A stretch of DNA of 64,000 bases, from NCBI RefSeq assembly GCF_001424165.1, contig NZ_LMOJ01000001.1:1298139-1362138 (forward strand), read 5' to 3'. Below, in pieces: positions 41,801 through 50,061 of the stretch; the stretch's first letter is position 1; every line of letters starts with the position of its first letter. A program made the translations under genes and the position numbers. The notes below the pieces were generated by a model, which saw nothing but the letters and a program-made list of their open reading frames with translations, did not search any database and was not told where the DNA came from. This DNA comes from Massilia sp. Leaf139. Its GTDB lineage: Bacteria; Pseudomonadota; Gammaproteobacteria; Burkholderiales; Burkholderiaceae_D.

Positions 41801-42936
41801 TTCGGCGCCCCAGCGCCGGATGCCGCGGCCTCGGTGTCGTCGCGGCGCGCCACGTCCGCGGTCAGGATGCGCACCTTCTGGCCCTGGCGCAGCAGGTTGA
41901 CGCCGGCGGTGACGACGGTCTGGCCGGCTTTCACGCCCTCGCCCAACAATACGTCGTTGCCGGCCTGGCCGACGATCTTCACCGGCACGCGGCGCACGGC
42001 GCCGTTCTCGACCAGCCAGACGCCGGTCACGCCCTTCTCGTGGTGCAGCGCCGTCAGCGGCGCGCGCAGGCCGCCGCCGCCATCCTTCGACGCCACCTGC
42101 ACCGCCGCCGTCATCCCCAGGCGCACGTTCGGGCTCGGCGGGATCGCGATCTTGGCGGTATAGGTGCGGGTCGCCGGATCGGCCACCGGCGAGACTTCGC
42201 GCACGCGGCCGGCAATCGCCGCGCCGGGCGCCGCCCACATCCGCACCGTCACCGAATTGGCCTTGCGCAGGTCGCCGACACGGTCTTCCGGAATGCCGAT
42301 CACGACATCGAGTTCGTCGGTACGGGCCACGCGCACCACCGGGGTGCCGGCCGTGACCACCTGGCCGACCTCGGCGTCGATGCCGGTGACGACGCCGTCG
42401 ATGTCGGACACGAGGCTGGCATAGCCCGCCTGGTTCGACTGGCCGCGGAAGGCCGCGCGCGCGGCGTCGGCTTCGGCCTGGGCCGCGCGCAGGGCGGCAC
42501 GCTTGGTGTCGAGCACCGACTGGCTGACGAAATTCTTGGCGCGCAGTTCCTGGTAGCGCTTGTAGTCGGCGTTGGCGAGATCGCGGTTGGTCTCGGCCGC
42601 GCGCAGGCTGGCCTGGGCCTGGCTCGCGGCCAGCTTCAGATCCTGCGGATCGAGCTGCATCAGCGTTTGCCCCTGTGTCACGGCGCTGCCGACGTCGACC
42701 TCGCGCGCCGTGATCTTGCCGGCCACCCGGAAGCCCAGGCGCGATTCGATGCGCGGGCGCACCTCGCCCGAAAAATCGGCGCTGGCGCCCGCGGCGCCCT
42801 CCGTCAACACGGCGGCGCGCACCGGGCGCACCGGCTCCGGTTTCGCTTCCTCTTTCGAGCAGGCCGTCAGCAACAGCGCGCACAGGAGCAGGGCCGGCGC
42901 GGCCAGCCTGCGGTTCAGTCGGGTCGAAGTGGACAC
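41797..42936 (-). CDS. RND efflux periplasmic adaptor (lipoprotein)
   Basis: 379-residue membrane fusion protein (MFP/HlyD type). Lipobox LLLTAC gives acylated Cys26, then a HlyD barrel-sandwich hybrid around 65-190 with helical hairpin (RAAETNRDLANADYKRYQEL), and the beta-barrel domain. The GTG at 42934-42936 is chosen because AAGGAAG lies 6 nt before it and it gives a normal short lipoprotein signal; the upstream ATG codons (to 43020) lack a ribosome site. It overlaps the permease gene by 4 nt. The permease may pair with a TolC-like protein encoded elsewhere. Confidence 0.93.
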   Translation of the reverse strand: MSTSTRLNRRLAAPALLLCALLLTACSKEEAKPEPVRPVRAAVLTEGAAGASADFSGEVRPRIESRLGFRVAGKITAREVDVGSAVTQGQTLMQLDPQDLKLAASQAQASLRAAETNRDLANADYKRYQELRAKNFVSQSVLDTKRAALRAAQAEADAARAAFRGQSNQAGYASLVSDIDGVVTGIDAEVGQVVTAGTPVVRVARTDELDVVIGIPEDRVGDLRKANSVTVRMWAAPGAAIAGRVREVSPVADPATRTYTAKIAIPPSPNVRLGMTAAVQVASKDGGGGLRAPLTALHHEKGVTGVWLVENGAVRRVPVKIVGQAGNDVLLGEGVKAGQTVVTAGVNLLRQGQKVRILTADVARRDDTEAAASGAGAPK

Positions 42937-43053
42937 GGTGTTCTTCCTTGAATTCGTGGCATGGGACAGGTGCGGCGGCACGGCCGTCGTCAAGCTTGTC
43001 TGCGTCATTATCGGCATCATTATCAGCGCAATTCGGCCTACTCAAGCGCGGCA

Positions 43054-43099
43054 ATTATAATGTTGCAAATACATTTCGCAAATGACCTACTGGTCATTT
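43054..43099. promoter_or_regulatory. TetR-type operator between the efflux operon and hpnC
   Basis: AAATGACC-TACT-GGTCATTT at 43080-43099 is a perfect 8-4-8 palindrome. TATAAT boxes on both strands (43056-43061 plus, 43054-43059 minus) sit beside it, in the divergent region. The dyad overlaps the likely -35 of the efflux operon (TTGCGA) and lies 7 bp before the hpnC ATG. Confidence 0.7.
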
Positions 43100-43106
43100 C
43101 AGTCGC

Positions 43107-43916
43107 ATGGCCGTCGATCATTACGAAAACTTCCCCGTTGCCTCCATCCTCCTGCCGCGCCGCCTGGTGCCTGCCGTGGAAGCCATCTATGCCTTCGCGC
43201 GCGGCGCCGACGATGTCGCCGACGAGGGCGACGCCCTGCCCGCCGAACGCCTGGCCGGCCTGGCCGAGTACGAGGCCGCCCTCGACGACATTGCCGCCGG
43301 CCGCACCCCGAACCGCCCGATGTTCGTGCGCCTGGCCGGCGTCGTCGCCCGGCACGGATTGTCGCTGCAGCCGCTGCGCGACCTGCTCTCCGCCTTCCGC
43401 CAGGACGTGGTCACCACCCGCTACCCGGACTACGCCGCCCTGCTCGACTATTGCCGCCGCTCGGCCGATCCGGTCGGACGCCTGATGCTGGCCCTGTACG
43501 GCGTCGGCGGCGCGCCCAACCTGCGCGACGCCGACGCCATCTGCAGCGCCCTCCAGCTGATCAACTTCTGGCAGGACGTCGGCGTCGACATCGGCAAGGG
43601 CCGCATCTACCTGCCGCAGGAAGACCTGCAGCGCTTCGGGGTGACCGAGGCCGACATCGCGAACGGGACGGATACCCCGGCCTGGCGCGCCCTGATGGCC
43701 TTCGAGGTGGAGCGCGCACGGGCGCTGATGCTGTCCGGCGCGCCGCTGGCCACGCGCCTGCCCGGCCGCATCGGCTGGGAGCTGCGCCTGGTGATCCAGG
43801 GCGGCCTGCGCATCCTGGAGCGGATCGAAGCGGCGGATTACGACGTGTTCCGGCGCCGCCCGCAGCTGGGCAAGCCGGACTACCTGGTGATGGGCTGGCG
43901 CGCAATCCGGATGTAA
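43107..43916 (+). CDS. hpnC: Squalene synthase HpnC
   Basis: 269-residue isoprenoid synthase-fold enzyme. Two aspartate-rich motifs: ADDVADEGD (about 32-40) and NFWQDVGVDIGKGRIYLP (about 152-169). In HpnCDE pathways HpnC turns presqualene diphosphate to hydroxysqualene. It lacks a membrane segment but associates with the membrane. It starts a same-strand set hpnC-hpnD-hpnE, with an 88-bp gap before hpnD. An operator dyad lies immediately upstream. Confidence 0.93.
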   Translation: MAVDHYENFPVASILLPRRLVPAVEAIYAFARGADDVADEGDALPAERLAGLAEYEAALDDIAAGRTPNRPMFVRLAGVVARHGLSLQPLRDLLSAFRQDVVTTRYPDYAALLDYCRRSADPVGRLMLALYGVGGAPNLRDADAICSALQLINFWQDVGVDIGKGRIYLPQEDLQRFGVTEADIANGTDTPAWRALMAFEVERARALMLSGAPLATRLPGRIGWELRLVIQGGLRILERIEAADYDVFRRRPQLGKPDYLVMGWRAIRM

Positions 43917-44004
43917 TTGGCTAAAAAGGCGGGCACAGCGGCCCGGCCATGGCGCGCATCGGCTAAGATAGCGGATTCGCATCGCCTAATATTGCCTTTT
44001 TTAC

Positions 44005-44838
44005 ATGTCTCCTGACGAATACTGCCAGCAAAAGACTGTCCAGAGCGGTTCCAGCTTCTATTACAGCTTCCTGTTCCTGCCGCCCGAGCGCCGCCGTGCG
44101 ATCACGGCCCTGTACGCGTTCTGCCGCGAGGTGGACGATACGGTCGACGAAGCGACGGACGCCTCGCTCGCCCGCATCAAGCTGGCCTGGTGGCGCACCG
44201 AAGTGTCGACCATGTACAAGGGCACGCCGACGCACCCGGTGACCCAGGCCATGAAGCCCCACCTCGACGTCTACCACCTGGAAGAGCAGCACCTGCAGGC
44301 GATCATCGATGGCATGGAGATGGATCTCGACCAGAGCCGCTATCTGGACTATCCAGGCCTGCGCAAGTACTGCTGGCATGTCGCCGGCGTGGTCGGCATC
44401 CTCTCGGCCAGCATCTTCGGCTACGCCAATCCGCAGACCCTGGCCTATGCCGAGAAGCTGGGCCTGGCCTTCCAGCTTACCAACATCATCCGCGACGTCG
44501 GCGACGACGCGCGCCGCGGCCGCATCTACCTGCCCGTGAACGAGCTGCAGCAGTTCGGCGTGACGGCGGCCGACCTGATGAATGCGAAGCACAGCGAGAA
44601 GTTCGAGGCGCTGATGCGCTTTCAGACCGAACGCGCCCAGGCCATGTACGACGAGGCGCTGGCGCTGCTGCCGAAGGAAGACCGGCGCGCCCAGCGGCCC
44701 GGCCTGATGATGGCCGCCATTTACCGCACCCTGCTCGACGAGATCGCGCGCGACGGTTATCACGTGCTGAACCAGCGCATCTCGCTCACGCCCCTGCGCA
44801 AGCTCTGGCTGGCGTGGAAGACCTATGTCCGCAACTAA
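44005..44838 (+). CDS. hpnD: Presqualene diphosphate synthase HpnD
   Basis: 277 residues, same fold as HpnC, with CREVDDTVDEATD (about 37-49) and TNIIRDVGDDARRGRIYLP (about 160-178) substrate-binding motifs. It condenses two farnesyl diphosphates to presqualene diphosphate. The hpnE gene begins within its last 14 bp, so translation is coupled. Hydrophobic segments LNLAFQLTN-type are short and not true membrane helices. Confidence 0.95.
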   Translation: MSPDEYCQQKTVQSGSSFYYSFLFLPPERRRAITALYAFCREVDDTVDEATDASLARIKLAWWRTEVSTMYKGTPTHPVTQAMKPHLDVYHLEEQHLQAIIDGMEMDLDQSRYLDYPGLRKYCWHVAGVVGILSASIFGYANPQTLAYAEKLGLAFQLTNIIRDVGDDARRGRIYLPVNELQQFGVTAADLMNAKHSEKFEALMRFQTERAQAMYDEALALLPKEDRRAQRPGLMMAAIYRTLLDEIARDGYHVLNQRISLTPLRKLWLAWKTYVRN

Positions 44839-46264
44839 AGGAAGTGGCCTCGGCGTCGCCGTTGTCGGCGGCGGCTGGGCCGGTTGCGCGGCGGCGGTCG
44901 AACTGGCGCGGCGCGGCGCGCAAGTCACCCTGTTCGAGGCGGCGCGCACCCTGGGCGGACGCGCGCGCCAGGTCGAAGTCGACGGCCGCGTGCTCGACAA
45001 CGGCCAGCACATCCTGCTCGGCGCCTACAAGCAAACCCTGGGACTGTTGAAGCGCGTCGGGGTCGAACCAGGCCAGGCGATCCTGCGCCTGCCGCTGCAG
45101 ATGCGTTATCCGCCCGGCGCCGGCGGCATGGACTTGGTCGCGCCGCGCCTGCCCGCGCCCTGGCACATGCTGGTCGGCCTGCTGCGCGCCAAGGGCCTGG
45201 CTTACGAGGACAAGAAGGCGCTGGCGCAGTTCTCGAGCGCCGCCAAATGGATGGGCTGGCGGCTCGACACCGACGTCAGCGTCAGCACCCTGCTCGAGCG
45301 CTTCGGCCAGACCGAACGCGTGCAGCGCCTGATGTGGCATCCGCTCTGCCTCGCGGCCCTGAATACGGCGCCGGAGCGCGCCTCCGCCAATGTCTTCCTC
45401 GCCGTACTGCGCGACAGCCTGGGCGCCAGGCGATCCGCATCCGACATGCTGATTCCCCGCCTCGACCTGGGCGCCCTGTTCCCGCAGGCGGCCGGGCGTT
45501 ACCTGGCGTCGAACGGCGGCAAGGTGCACCTGGGCGCCAAGGTGACGGCGCTGACGCCGGCGGCCGGAAAGTGGGAACTGGACGCGGCCGGCCAGGCCCT
45601 CGGCGGCGCCTGGCGCGGAGAATTCGATGCGGTCGTGCTGGCCACGCCGCCGGCGCAGACGGGCGCCCTGCTCGCGCCGCTGTCCGAAACCGCCGACCAG
45701 GCCGCGCAGCTGGCCGCCTTCGAGTACGAGCCGATCGCCACCTGCTACCTGCAATACGCCCCCGGCCTGCGCCTGCCCCATCCGCTGTACGCCCTGCTCG
45801 ACGCCCCTGGCCAGGCACGCTTCGGCCAGTTCGTGTTCGACCGCGGCCAGCTCGACACCAACCAGGCCGGCCTGCTGGCGGTCGTGATCAGCGCCGCCGG
45901 CGCCGCCGCGGCGCTGGATCAGGAAGCACTCGCGCGCGCCTGCGCGGCCCAGCTGGGCGCCGCCTTCCCGGGCCTCGGACTCGACGCCCCGCAGTGGAGC
46001 CGGGTGATCACGGAAAAGCGCGCCACCTTCGCCTGCACCCCGGGCCTGGCGCGTCCGGCCAATGCCACCGCCCTGCCCGGCCTGGTGCTGGCCGGCGACT
46101 ACACAGCCAGTGAAGGCGACGCGAACTACCCCGCCACCCTCGAGTCGGCCGTGCGCAGCGGCCAGGCCGCGGCCGCGGTCATCCTGCGTGGCGGCAGTTC
46201 AAGCGCCGGAAACGGCAGCTTGTCGCATGCCGCTGGCAAGAGACATGCCGGATCCGTACAGTAG
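44825..46264 (+). CDS. hpnE: Hydroxysqualene dehydroxylase HpnE
   Basis: 479-residue FAD amine-oxidase-type enzyme; the Rossmann motif is VVGGGWAGCAAAVELARRGA (about 14-33). It reduces hydroxysqualene to squalene, the last of the HpnCDE steps. It overlaps hpnD by 14 nt, in another frame. No squalene-hopene cyclase follows in the window, so the end product here is only inferred as squalene for hopanoids or carotenoid-like lipids. Confidence 0.95.
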   Translation: MSATKGSGLGVAVVGGGWAGCAAAVELARRGAQVTLFEAARTLGGRARQVEVDGRVLDNGQHILLGAYKQTLGLLKRVGVEPGQAILRLPLQMRYPPGAGGMDLVAPRLPAPWHMLVGLLRAKGLAYEDKKALAQFSSAAKWMGWRLDTDVSVSTLLERFGQTERVQRLMWHPLCLAALNTAPERASANVFLAVLRDSLGARRSASDMLIPRLDLGALFPQAAGRYLASNGGKVHLGAKVTALTPAAGKWELDAAGQALGGAWRGEFDAVVLATPPAQTGALLAPLSETADQAAQLAAFEYEPIATCYLQYAPGLRLPHPLYALLDAPGQARFGQFVFDRGQLDTNQAGLLAVVISAAGAAAALDQEALARACAAQLGAAFPGLGLDAPQWSRVITEKRATFACTPGLARPANATALPGLVLAGDYTASEGDANYPATLESAVRSGQAAAAVILRGGSSSAGNGSLSHAAGKRHAGSVQ

Positions 46265-46309
46265 TCCCATCGAATACCCTGCCACACTCACTGTTCACCG
46301 GACACCGCC

Positions 46310-46459
46310 ATGACACCCCAACTCGGCCTGCGCACCCTGCTCCTGCTGGCCCTCGTCGCCGCCAGCACCCTGGTGCTGGTCGCTCCCGAACTCCTCGGCG
46401 CGCGCACCAACGCCACCGGCCCGGCGCTGCTGTCGATGCTCGCCGTCGGCCACGCTTGA
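46310..46459 (+). CDS. Small predicted membrane peptide
   Basis: 49 residues (MTPQLGLRTLLLLALVAAS start), with one hydrophobic helix of about 22 residues, a short loop and a weakly hydrophobic tail. The ATG lies 4 nt after ACCGCC, without a strong Shine-Dalgarno. The stop is 3 nt before the ATG of the HAAS-domain gene, so it would be translationally coupled. Too short to rank by homology; it might be a non-coding leader instead. Confidence 0.45.
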   Translation: MTPQLGLRTLLLLALVAASTLVLVAPELLGARTNATGPALLSMLAVGHA

Positions 46460-46462
46460 ACG

Positions 46463-47212
46463 ATGGGCAAGCTCGACTACCTCGACGCGCTCAAGCGGGC
46501 CATGCTCGGCCTGCCGCCGGAGCTGCAGGCGAAGACCCTGGCTTGGTACGAGCAGCGCTTCGTCGACGGCATCGCCGCCGGGCAACCTGAAACAGAGATC
46601 GCGGCCGAGCTGGACGATCCAAAGAAGGTCGCCCTGACCCTGCGCGCCAACGCCCACATGAGCGCTTTCGCCCAGCAGAAGAACCCGGCCAACCTGGTGC
46701 GCCTGTTCGTCTCGGTGCTCGGCCTGTTGATCTTCAACCTGTTCATGGTGATCCCGGCCGCCGTCTTCGGTTCGCTCCTGGCCGCGCTCTACGCCTGCGC
46801 CTTTGCGCTCTACGTCGGCGGCATCGCGATCACCGCCACCGGCCTGGCCGGCGCCAACGAACTGGTGCTGGGCGGGCCGCTGCGCGAGATCATCAACGAC
46901 ATCGGCGGCGAGATCGGCAACGAGAACGTACGCACACGCGTGCGCATCGACGAAAGAGGGGTCGAGGTGAGCAGCGAAGCGGAAGCAGGCGGCGACGTGG
47001 ACGGCGCGACCAGCCCACCCGTGGCCGTCGACGGCATCCGCATTTCGTCCGATATGGACGAGGAGTCGCGCGCGACGCAAACGGTGCTGGGGGTGTCGGC
47101 GGTGCTGGGCGGGATCGTGCTGTTCCTGGTGTCGATCGCCGTGACGCGCTACGCCGCCCTTGGCGTCAAGCGCTACCTGCAAATGAACATGTCGCTGCTG
47201 CGCGGCAGTTAA
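46463..47212 (+). CDS. HAAS-domain (DUF1700) membrane protein
   Basis: 249 residues. The N-terminal HAAS domain (1-62) reads YLDALKRAMLGLPPEL and PETEIAAELDDPKKVA, the motif found in DUF1700 proteins. Two hydrophobic spans (about 75-120) form membrane helices; a periplasmic or cytosolic stretch (130-205) follows; a last helix (211-232) leads to a basic tail. HAAS proteins usually sit beside a PadR regulator and a GIN-domain protein; here the GIN gene is directly downstream but no PadR gene is seen. Role unknown, probably envelope stress sensing. Confidence 0.85.
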   Translation: MGKLDYLDALKRAMLGLPPELQAKTLAWYEQRFVDGIAAGQPETEIAAELDDPKKVALTLRANAHMSAFAQQKNPANLVRLFVSVLGLLIFNLFMVIPAAVFGSLLAALYACAFALYVGGIAITATGLAGANELVLGGPLREIINDIGGEIGNENVRTRVRIDERGVEVSSEAEAGGDVDGATSPPVAVDGIRISSDMDEESRATQTVLGVSAVLGGIVLFLVSIAVTRYAALGVKRYLQMNMSLLRGS

Positions 47213-47249
47213 TAGAGCTTACCCAAGTGAGCTTACCTGAGGAGAAGCG

Positions 47250-48053
47250 ATGCGTTCCTACCTGCGCGTAGGCCTGGGCCTGCTGGTTCTCGCCTTCGTC
47301 CTGATCGGCCTGGCCTACGGCGCCCTGCGCGCCCAGGGTGGCAGCGCGCGCCTGGATGCGCGCATCGTCGGCGAAGAGACGCGCCAGGTCACGCGCCAGG
47401 TGCGCGCCGTGGAATTGAGCGGCCCGATCGACCTTACCCTGCGCTACGGCGCCCAGCCGGCCCTGACCGTGCGCGGCGAACAGCGACTGCTGGCGAATGT
47501 CGAAACGACCCAGAACGGCCGTGTGCTGAGCATCGGCACGCGCGGCATCGTGCTGCGCCACCGCCAGCCGATCGAAGTCGAACTCACCCTGCCCGCGCTC
47601 GAACGGGTCGGCGTCGACGGCAGCGGCGACACCCGCGTCAACGGCTTCTCGGGCGAGGCGATCGAAGTGGAGCTGAACGGTTCCGGCAGCCTCGATTTCA
47701 ACGGCCGCTACCGCCAGGCGAAGGCGGTTGTGCACGGCACCGGGCAGCTGACGCTCGACGCCGGCAACGGCGACAGCGTCGAGGCCGAGCTGACCGGCTC
47801 CGGCACGATCGCGATCGCAGGCGCGGCGCGCAGCTTCCAGGCGATGTCGAACGGCTCCGGCACCCTCGACGCCCAGCGCCTGCGCGCCGAGAACGTCAAG
47901 GTGCGCCAGACCGGCTCCGGCAACGCCAGCGTGACGGCCAGCGCCGCCGTGGCGGCGGCCGTCAGCGGCAGCGGCGACGTCGACGTCCACGGCAATCCGC
48001 CCGAGCGCAGCGTCAGCCGCACCGGCAGCGGCGACGTGCATTTTCATCACTGA
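47250..48053 (+). CDS. DUF2807 (GIN domain) beta-helix protein
   Basis: 267 residues: an N-terminal signal anchor (about 7-24) and a head GIN domain of right-handed beta-helix type. Recurrent VDGSGDTRV, LNGSGSLDF, LTGSGTIAI, MSNGSGTLDA, QTGSGNASV, VSGSGDVDV and RTGSGDVHF rungs (about every 20 residues) mark the solenoid. It is exported or membrane-tethered. It follows the HAAS gene by 37 bp and is likely co-transcribed. The stop falls in a 13-bp tandem repeat. Confidence 0.88.
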   Translation: MRSYLRVGLGLLVLAFVLIGLAYGALRAQGGSARLDARIVGEETRQVTRQVRAVELSGPIDLTLRYGAQPALTVRGEQRLLANVETTQNGRVLSIGTRGIVLRHRQPIEVELTLPALERVGVDGSGDTRVNGFSGEAIEVELNGSGSLDFNGRYRQAKAVVHGTGQLTLDAGNGDSVEAELTGSGTIAIAGAARSFQAMSNGSGTLDAQRLRAENVKVRQTGSGNASVTASAAVAAAVSGSGDVDVHGNPPERSVSRTGSGDVHFHH

Positions 48054-48097
48054 GTTCGATCACTGAGTTTGATCACTGAGTCCGGTCACTGAGGCTT
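48046..48097. repeat. 13-bp tandem repeat over two stop codons
   Basis: Four units of about 13 bp, each containing TCACTGAG, cover the ends of two convergent genes. The first supplies the TGA of the GIN gene, the last the TGA (read on minus) of the flavoprotein gene. Confidence 0.75.
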
Positions 48098-49327
48098 CAG
48101 CAGCTCCAGCACGCCGCGCGCCGCGGCGCGGCCGCTGGCGAAGCAGGCCGTGAGCAGGTAGCCGCCGGTCGGCGCCTCCCAGTCGATCATCTCGCCCGCC
48201 ACGAAGACCGTCGGTAGAGCGCGCAGCTGGCCATGTTCGTCCATGGATTCGAAACGCACGCCGCCGGCGCTGCTGATCGCCTCGTCGATCGGGCGCGGAC
48301 GTTTCAATGTCAGGGGGAGCGCCTTGATGCTCGCGGCCAGGGTTTCCTCATCCAGGTAGTCCGCCTGCGCCAGGCATTCACGCAGCAGGCCCGCTTTCAC
48401 CCCCTTGATCCCGAGCCGGCTTTGCAGGTGGCTCGACATCGAACGGGCGCCGCGCGGACGCGTCACCTCGGCAAATACCCGCGCCGCGTCGTGATCCGGC
48501 GCCAGATCCAGGCAGATGGTGGTCTCGCCGCCTGCAGCAATCTGGTCGCGCAGCACGCTCGACAGCGCGTACACCAGGCTGCCCTCGATGCCGCCGGCGG
48601 TGACCACGAACTGGCCCTGGCGCCGTGCGCGTTCTCCGCTGCGACCGGTGTATTCGATCGCCACCGTGGTGAGCGGCGCGCCCGCATGCTTCTCGCTGAA
48701 ATGCGGCGTCCAGTCGACGTCGAAGCCGCAGTTGGCCGGCACCAGCGGCGCGACATCGACCCGGCGCGCTTCCAGCAGCGGCACCCAGGCGCCGTCCGAA
48801 CCGAGGCGCGCCCAGCTGGCGCCGCCCAGGGCCAGCACGACCGCGTCGAAAGCGAGGGTGGTCTCGCCCACGGGCGTGGCGAAGCGCAGTGCCTCGCCGT
48901 CCCAGCCCAGCCAGCGGTGGCGCATGTGGAAGCGCACGCCGCTTTCGCGCAGCCGGTGCAGCCAGGCGCGCAGCAGGGGCGCGGCCTTCATGTCGGTCGG
49001 GAAGACGCGGCCCGAGGTGCCCACGAACGTGTCGATGCCGAGCCCATGGATCCAGGCGCGCACGTCGCCGGGCGTGAAGGCGGCAAGCCAGGCTTCGACC
49101 TCGCTGCTGCGCGCGCCGTAGCGGGCGACGAAGTCGGCATAGGACTCGGAATGGGTGATGTTCATGCCCCCCTTCCCGGCCAGCAGGAATTTGCGGGCTA
49201 CCGAAGGCATGGCGTCGAAGACGTCGACCTCGGCGCCGCCCGCCGCCAGGACTTCGGCGGCCATCAGGCCGGCGGGGCCGCCGCCGATGACGGCGACGCG
49301 ACGGGGTACGGGTACGGTAGAAGACAT
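48086..49327 (-). CDS. HI0933-family FAD/NAD(P) oxidoreductase (BaiN-like)
   Basis: 413-residue flavoprotein. FAD-binding VAVIGGGPAGLMAAEVLAAGG (split, residues 11-31) at the N-terminus, the ARKFLLAGKGGMNITHSE signature (split, 44-60) of the HI0933 family, and the C-terminal EMIDWEAPTGGYLLTACFASGRAA motif (split). Such proteins are annotated as BaiN/TIGR03862-type; substrate is unknown. It stands alone and is convergent with the GIN gene. Ribosome site GGAAGG-like precedes the ATG weakly. Reaction inferred only from family. Confidence 0.9.
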   Translation of the reverse strand: MSSTVPVPRRVAVIGGGPAGLMAAEVLAAGGAEVDVFDAMPSVARKFLLAGKGGMNITHSESYADFVARYGARSSEVEAWLAAFTPGDVRAWIHGLGIDTFVGTSGRVFPTDMKAAPLLRAWLHRLRESGVRFHMRHRWLGWDGEALRFATPVGETTLAFDAVVLALGGASWARLGSDGAWVPLLEARRVDVAPLVPANCGFDVDWTPHFSEKHAGAPLTTVAIEYTGRSGERARRQGQFVVTAGGIEGSLVYALSSVLRDQIAAGGETTICLDLAPDHDAARVFAEVTRPRGARSMSSHLQSRLGIKGVKAGLLRECLAQADYLDEETLAASIKALPLTLKRPRPIDEAISSAGGVRFESMDEHGQLRALPTVFVAGEMIDWEAPTGGYLLTACFASGRAAARGVLELLKPQ

Positions 49328-49385
49328 GCTGGCGACGATAAGGGAAGGACGCGCATTGTAGTGCAGAACACGCGGCCGAAGAAAA

Positions 49386-49460
49386 TGTAAAGGGTACTTG
49401 ACATCACTTTCGGCCTAGCCTACGATGTAAAGCATACTTTACAGTAAAGTTCACTTTACA
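49386..49460 (+). promoter_or_regulatory. Three-site operator region (TGTAAAG-N4-CTTTACA)
   Basis: Three 18-bp dyads: 49386-49403 (TGTAAAG-GGTA-CTTGACA), 49426-49443 (TGTAAAG-CATA-CTTTACA, perfect) and 49443-49460 (AGTAAAG-TTCA-CTTTACA). The first overlaps the -35, the second abuts the -10, the third lies before the ribosome site. They probably bind the XRE regulator encoded in the operon (self-repression). Confidence 0.8.
49398..49426 (+). promoter_or_regulatory. Sigma-70 promoter of the XRE operon
   Basis: TTGACA (49398-49403), 17-nt spacer, TACGAT (49421-49426). The -35 is a perfect match and the spacing ideal. Start GTG lies 49 bp further. Confidence 0.8.
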
Positions 49461-49474
49461 TCCAGGAGACCATC

Positions 49475-49861
49475 GTGCACGAAAAACGCAATGCAAAGAT
49501 CTACATGCGGGAACTCTTCGGCGCCATCGCGCTGTACACCATCCTGCTGATGGCCGCGATCCGGTTCGGCCGGCCGATGGAAGCCGGCCTGCTGCGCACC
49601 GTCGTCCTGCTCAGCCCCATGCTGGGATTCGGCCTGGGCATCTGGGCCATCGCCCGCCAGATCCGGCGCGCCGACGAATATGTGCGCAAGCACCTGCTGG
49701 AAAACGTCTCGCTGGGCGCCGCCATCACGGCCGGCCTGACCTTCAGCTACGGCTTCCTCGAAACGGCCGGCTATCCGCGCCTGTCGATGTTCACCGTCTG
49801 GATCGTGCTCTGCCTGTCGGTGGTCGTGGTGCAGGTCGCGCGCAAGCTGCTCGACCGATGA
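49475..49861 (+). CDS. Small four-helix membrane protein
   Basis: 128 residues, GTG start with AGGAG 6 nt upstream. Four hydrophobic spans at about 13-30, 39-60, 78-97 and 104-123, separated by a charged loop RQIRRADEYVRKH (about 61-73). I do not recognise the family with confidence; similar small membrane proteins precede YgzD-like HTH regulators in many bacteria. Its stop overlaps the regulator start (ATGA), so the two are coupled. It could sense membrane state and sequester the regulator, but this is inference. Confidence 0.85.
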   Translation: MHEKRNAKIYMRELFGAIALYTILLMAAIRFGRPMEAGLLRTVVLLSPMLGFGLGIWAIARQIRRADEYVRKHLLENVSLGAAITAGLTFSYGFLETAGYPRLSMFTVWIVLCLSVVVVQVARKLLDR

Positions 49862-50061
49862 ACAACCACATCAAGGAATTGCGCGCCGAGCACGGCTGGA
49901 GCCAGGCCCACCTGGCCGAGCTGCTCGACGTGTCGCGCCAGACCGTGATCGCCATCGAGAACGGCCGCTACGACCCCAGCCTGCCGCTCGCCTTTGCGAT
50001 TTCCCGCCTGTTTCAGCAACCGATCGAATCGATCTTCAACCCCGACCCGGAGCCAGTATGA
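49858..50061 (+). CDS. XRE-family HTH regulator (Cro/CI type)
   Basis: 67-residue single-domain regulator: helix-turn-helix WSQAHLAELLDVSRQTVIAIE (split around residues 14-34), then NGRYDPSLPLAFAISRLF and the short tail PIESIFNPD. It resembles YgzD/YozG-type regulators. It overlaps both neighbours by 4 nt (ATGA twice), so the operon is tightly coupled. The three matching dyads in the operon promoter are its likely binding sites and suggest autorepression. Confidence 0.93.
   Translation: MNNHIKELRAEHGWSQAHLAELLDVSRQTVIAIENGRYDPSLPLAFAISRLFQQPIESIFNPDPEPV

Noticed and set aside
38669..42163. Long plus-strand open frame antisense to the RND genes
   Set aside because: It spans two well-defined minus-strand genes and shows no family motif.
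41801..43054. A very long minus-strand frame that continues upstream from the RND permease
   Set aside because: It runs in a different frame over the adaptor gene, which has a lipobox and RND-adaptor motifs. The extension is Arg/Gly-rich shadow sequence; the ATGA overlap at 41797-41800 sets the permease start.
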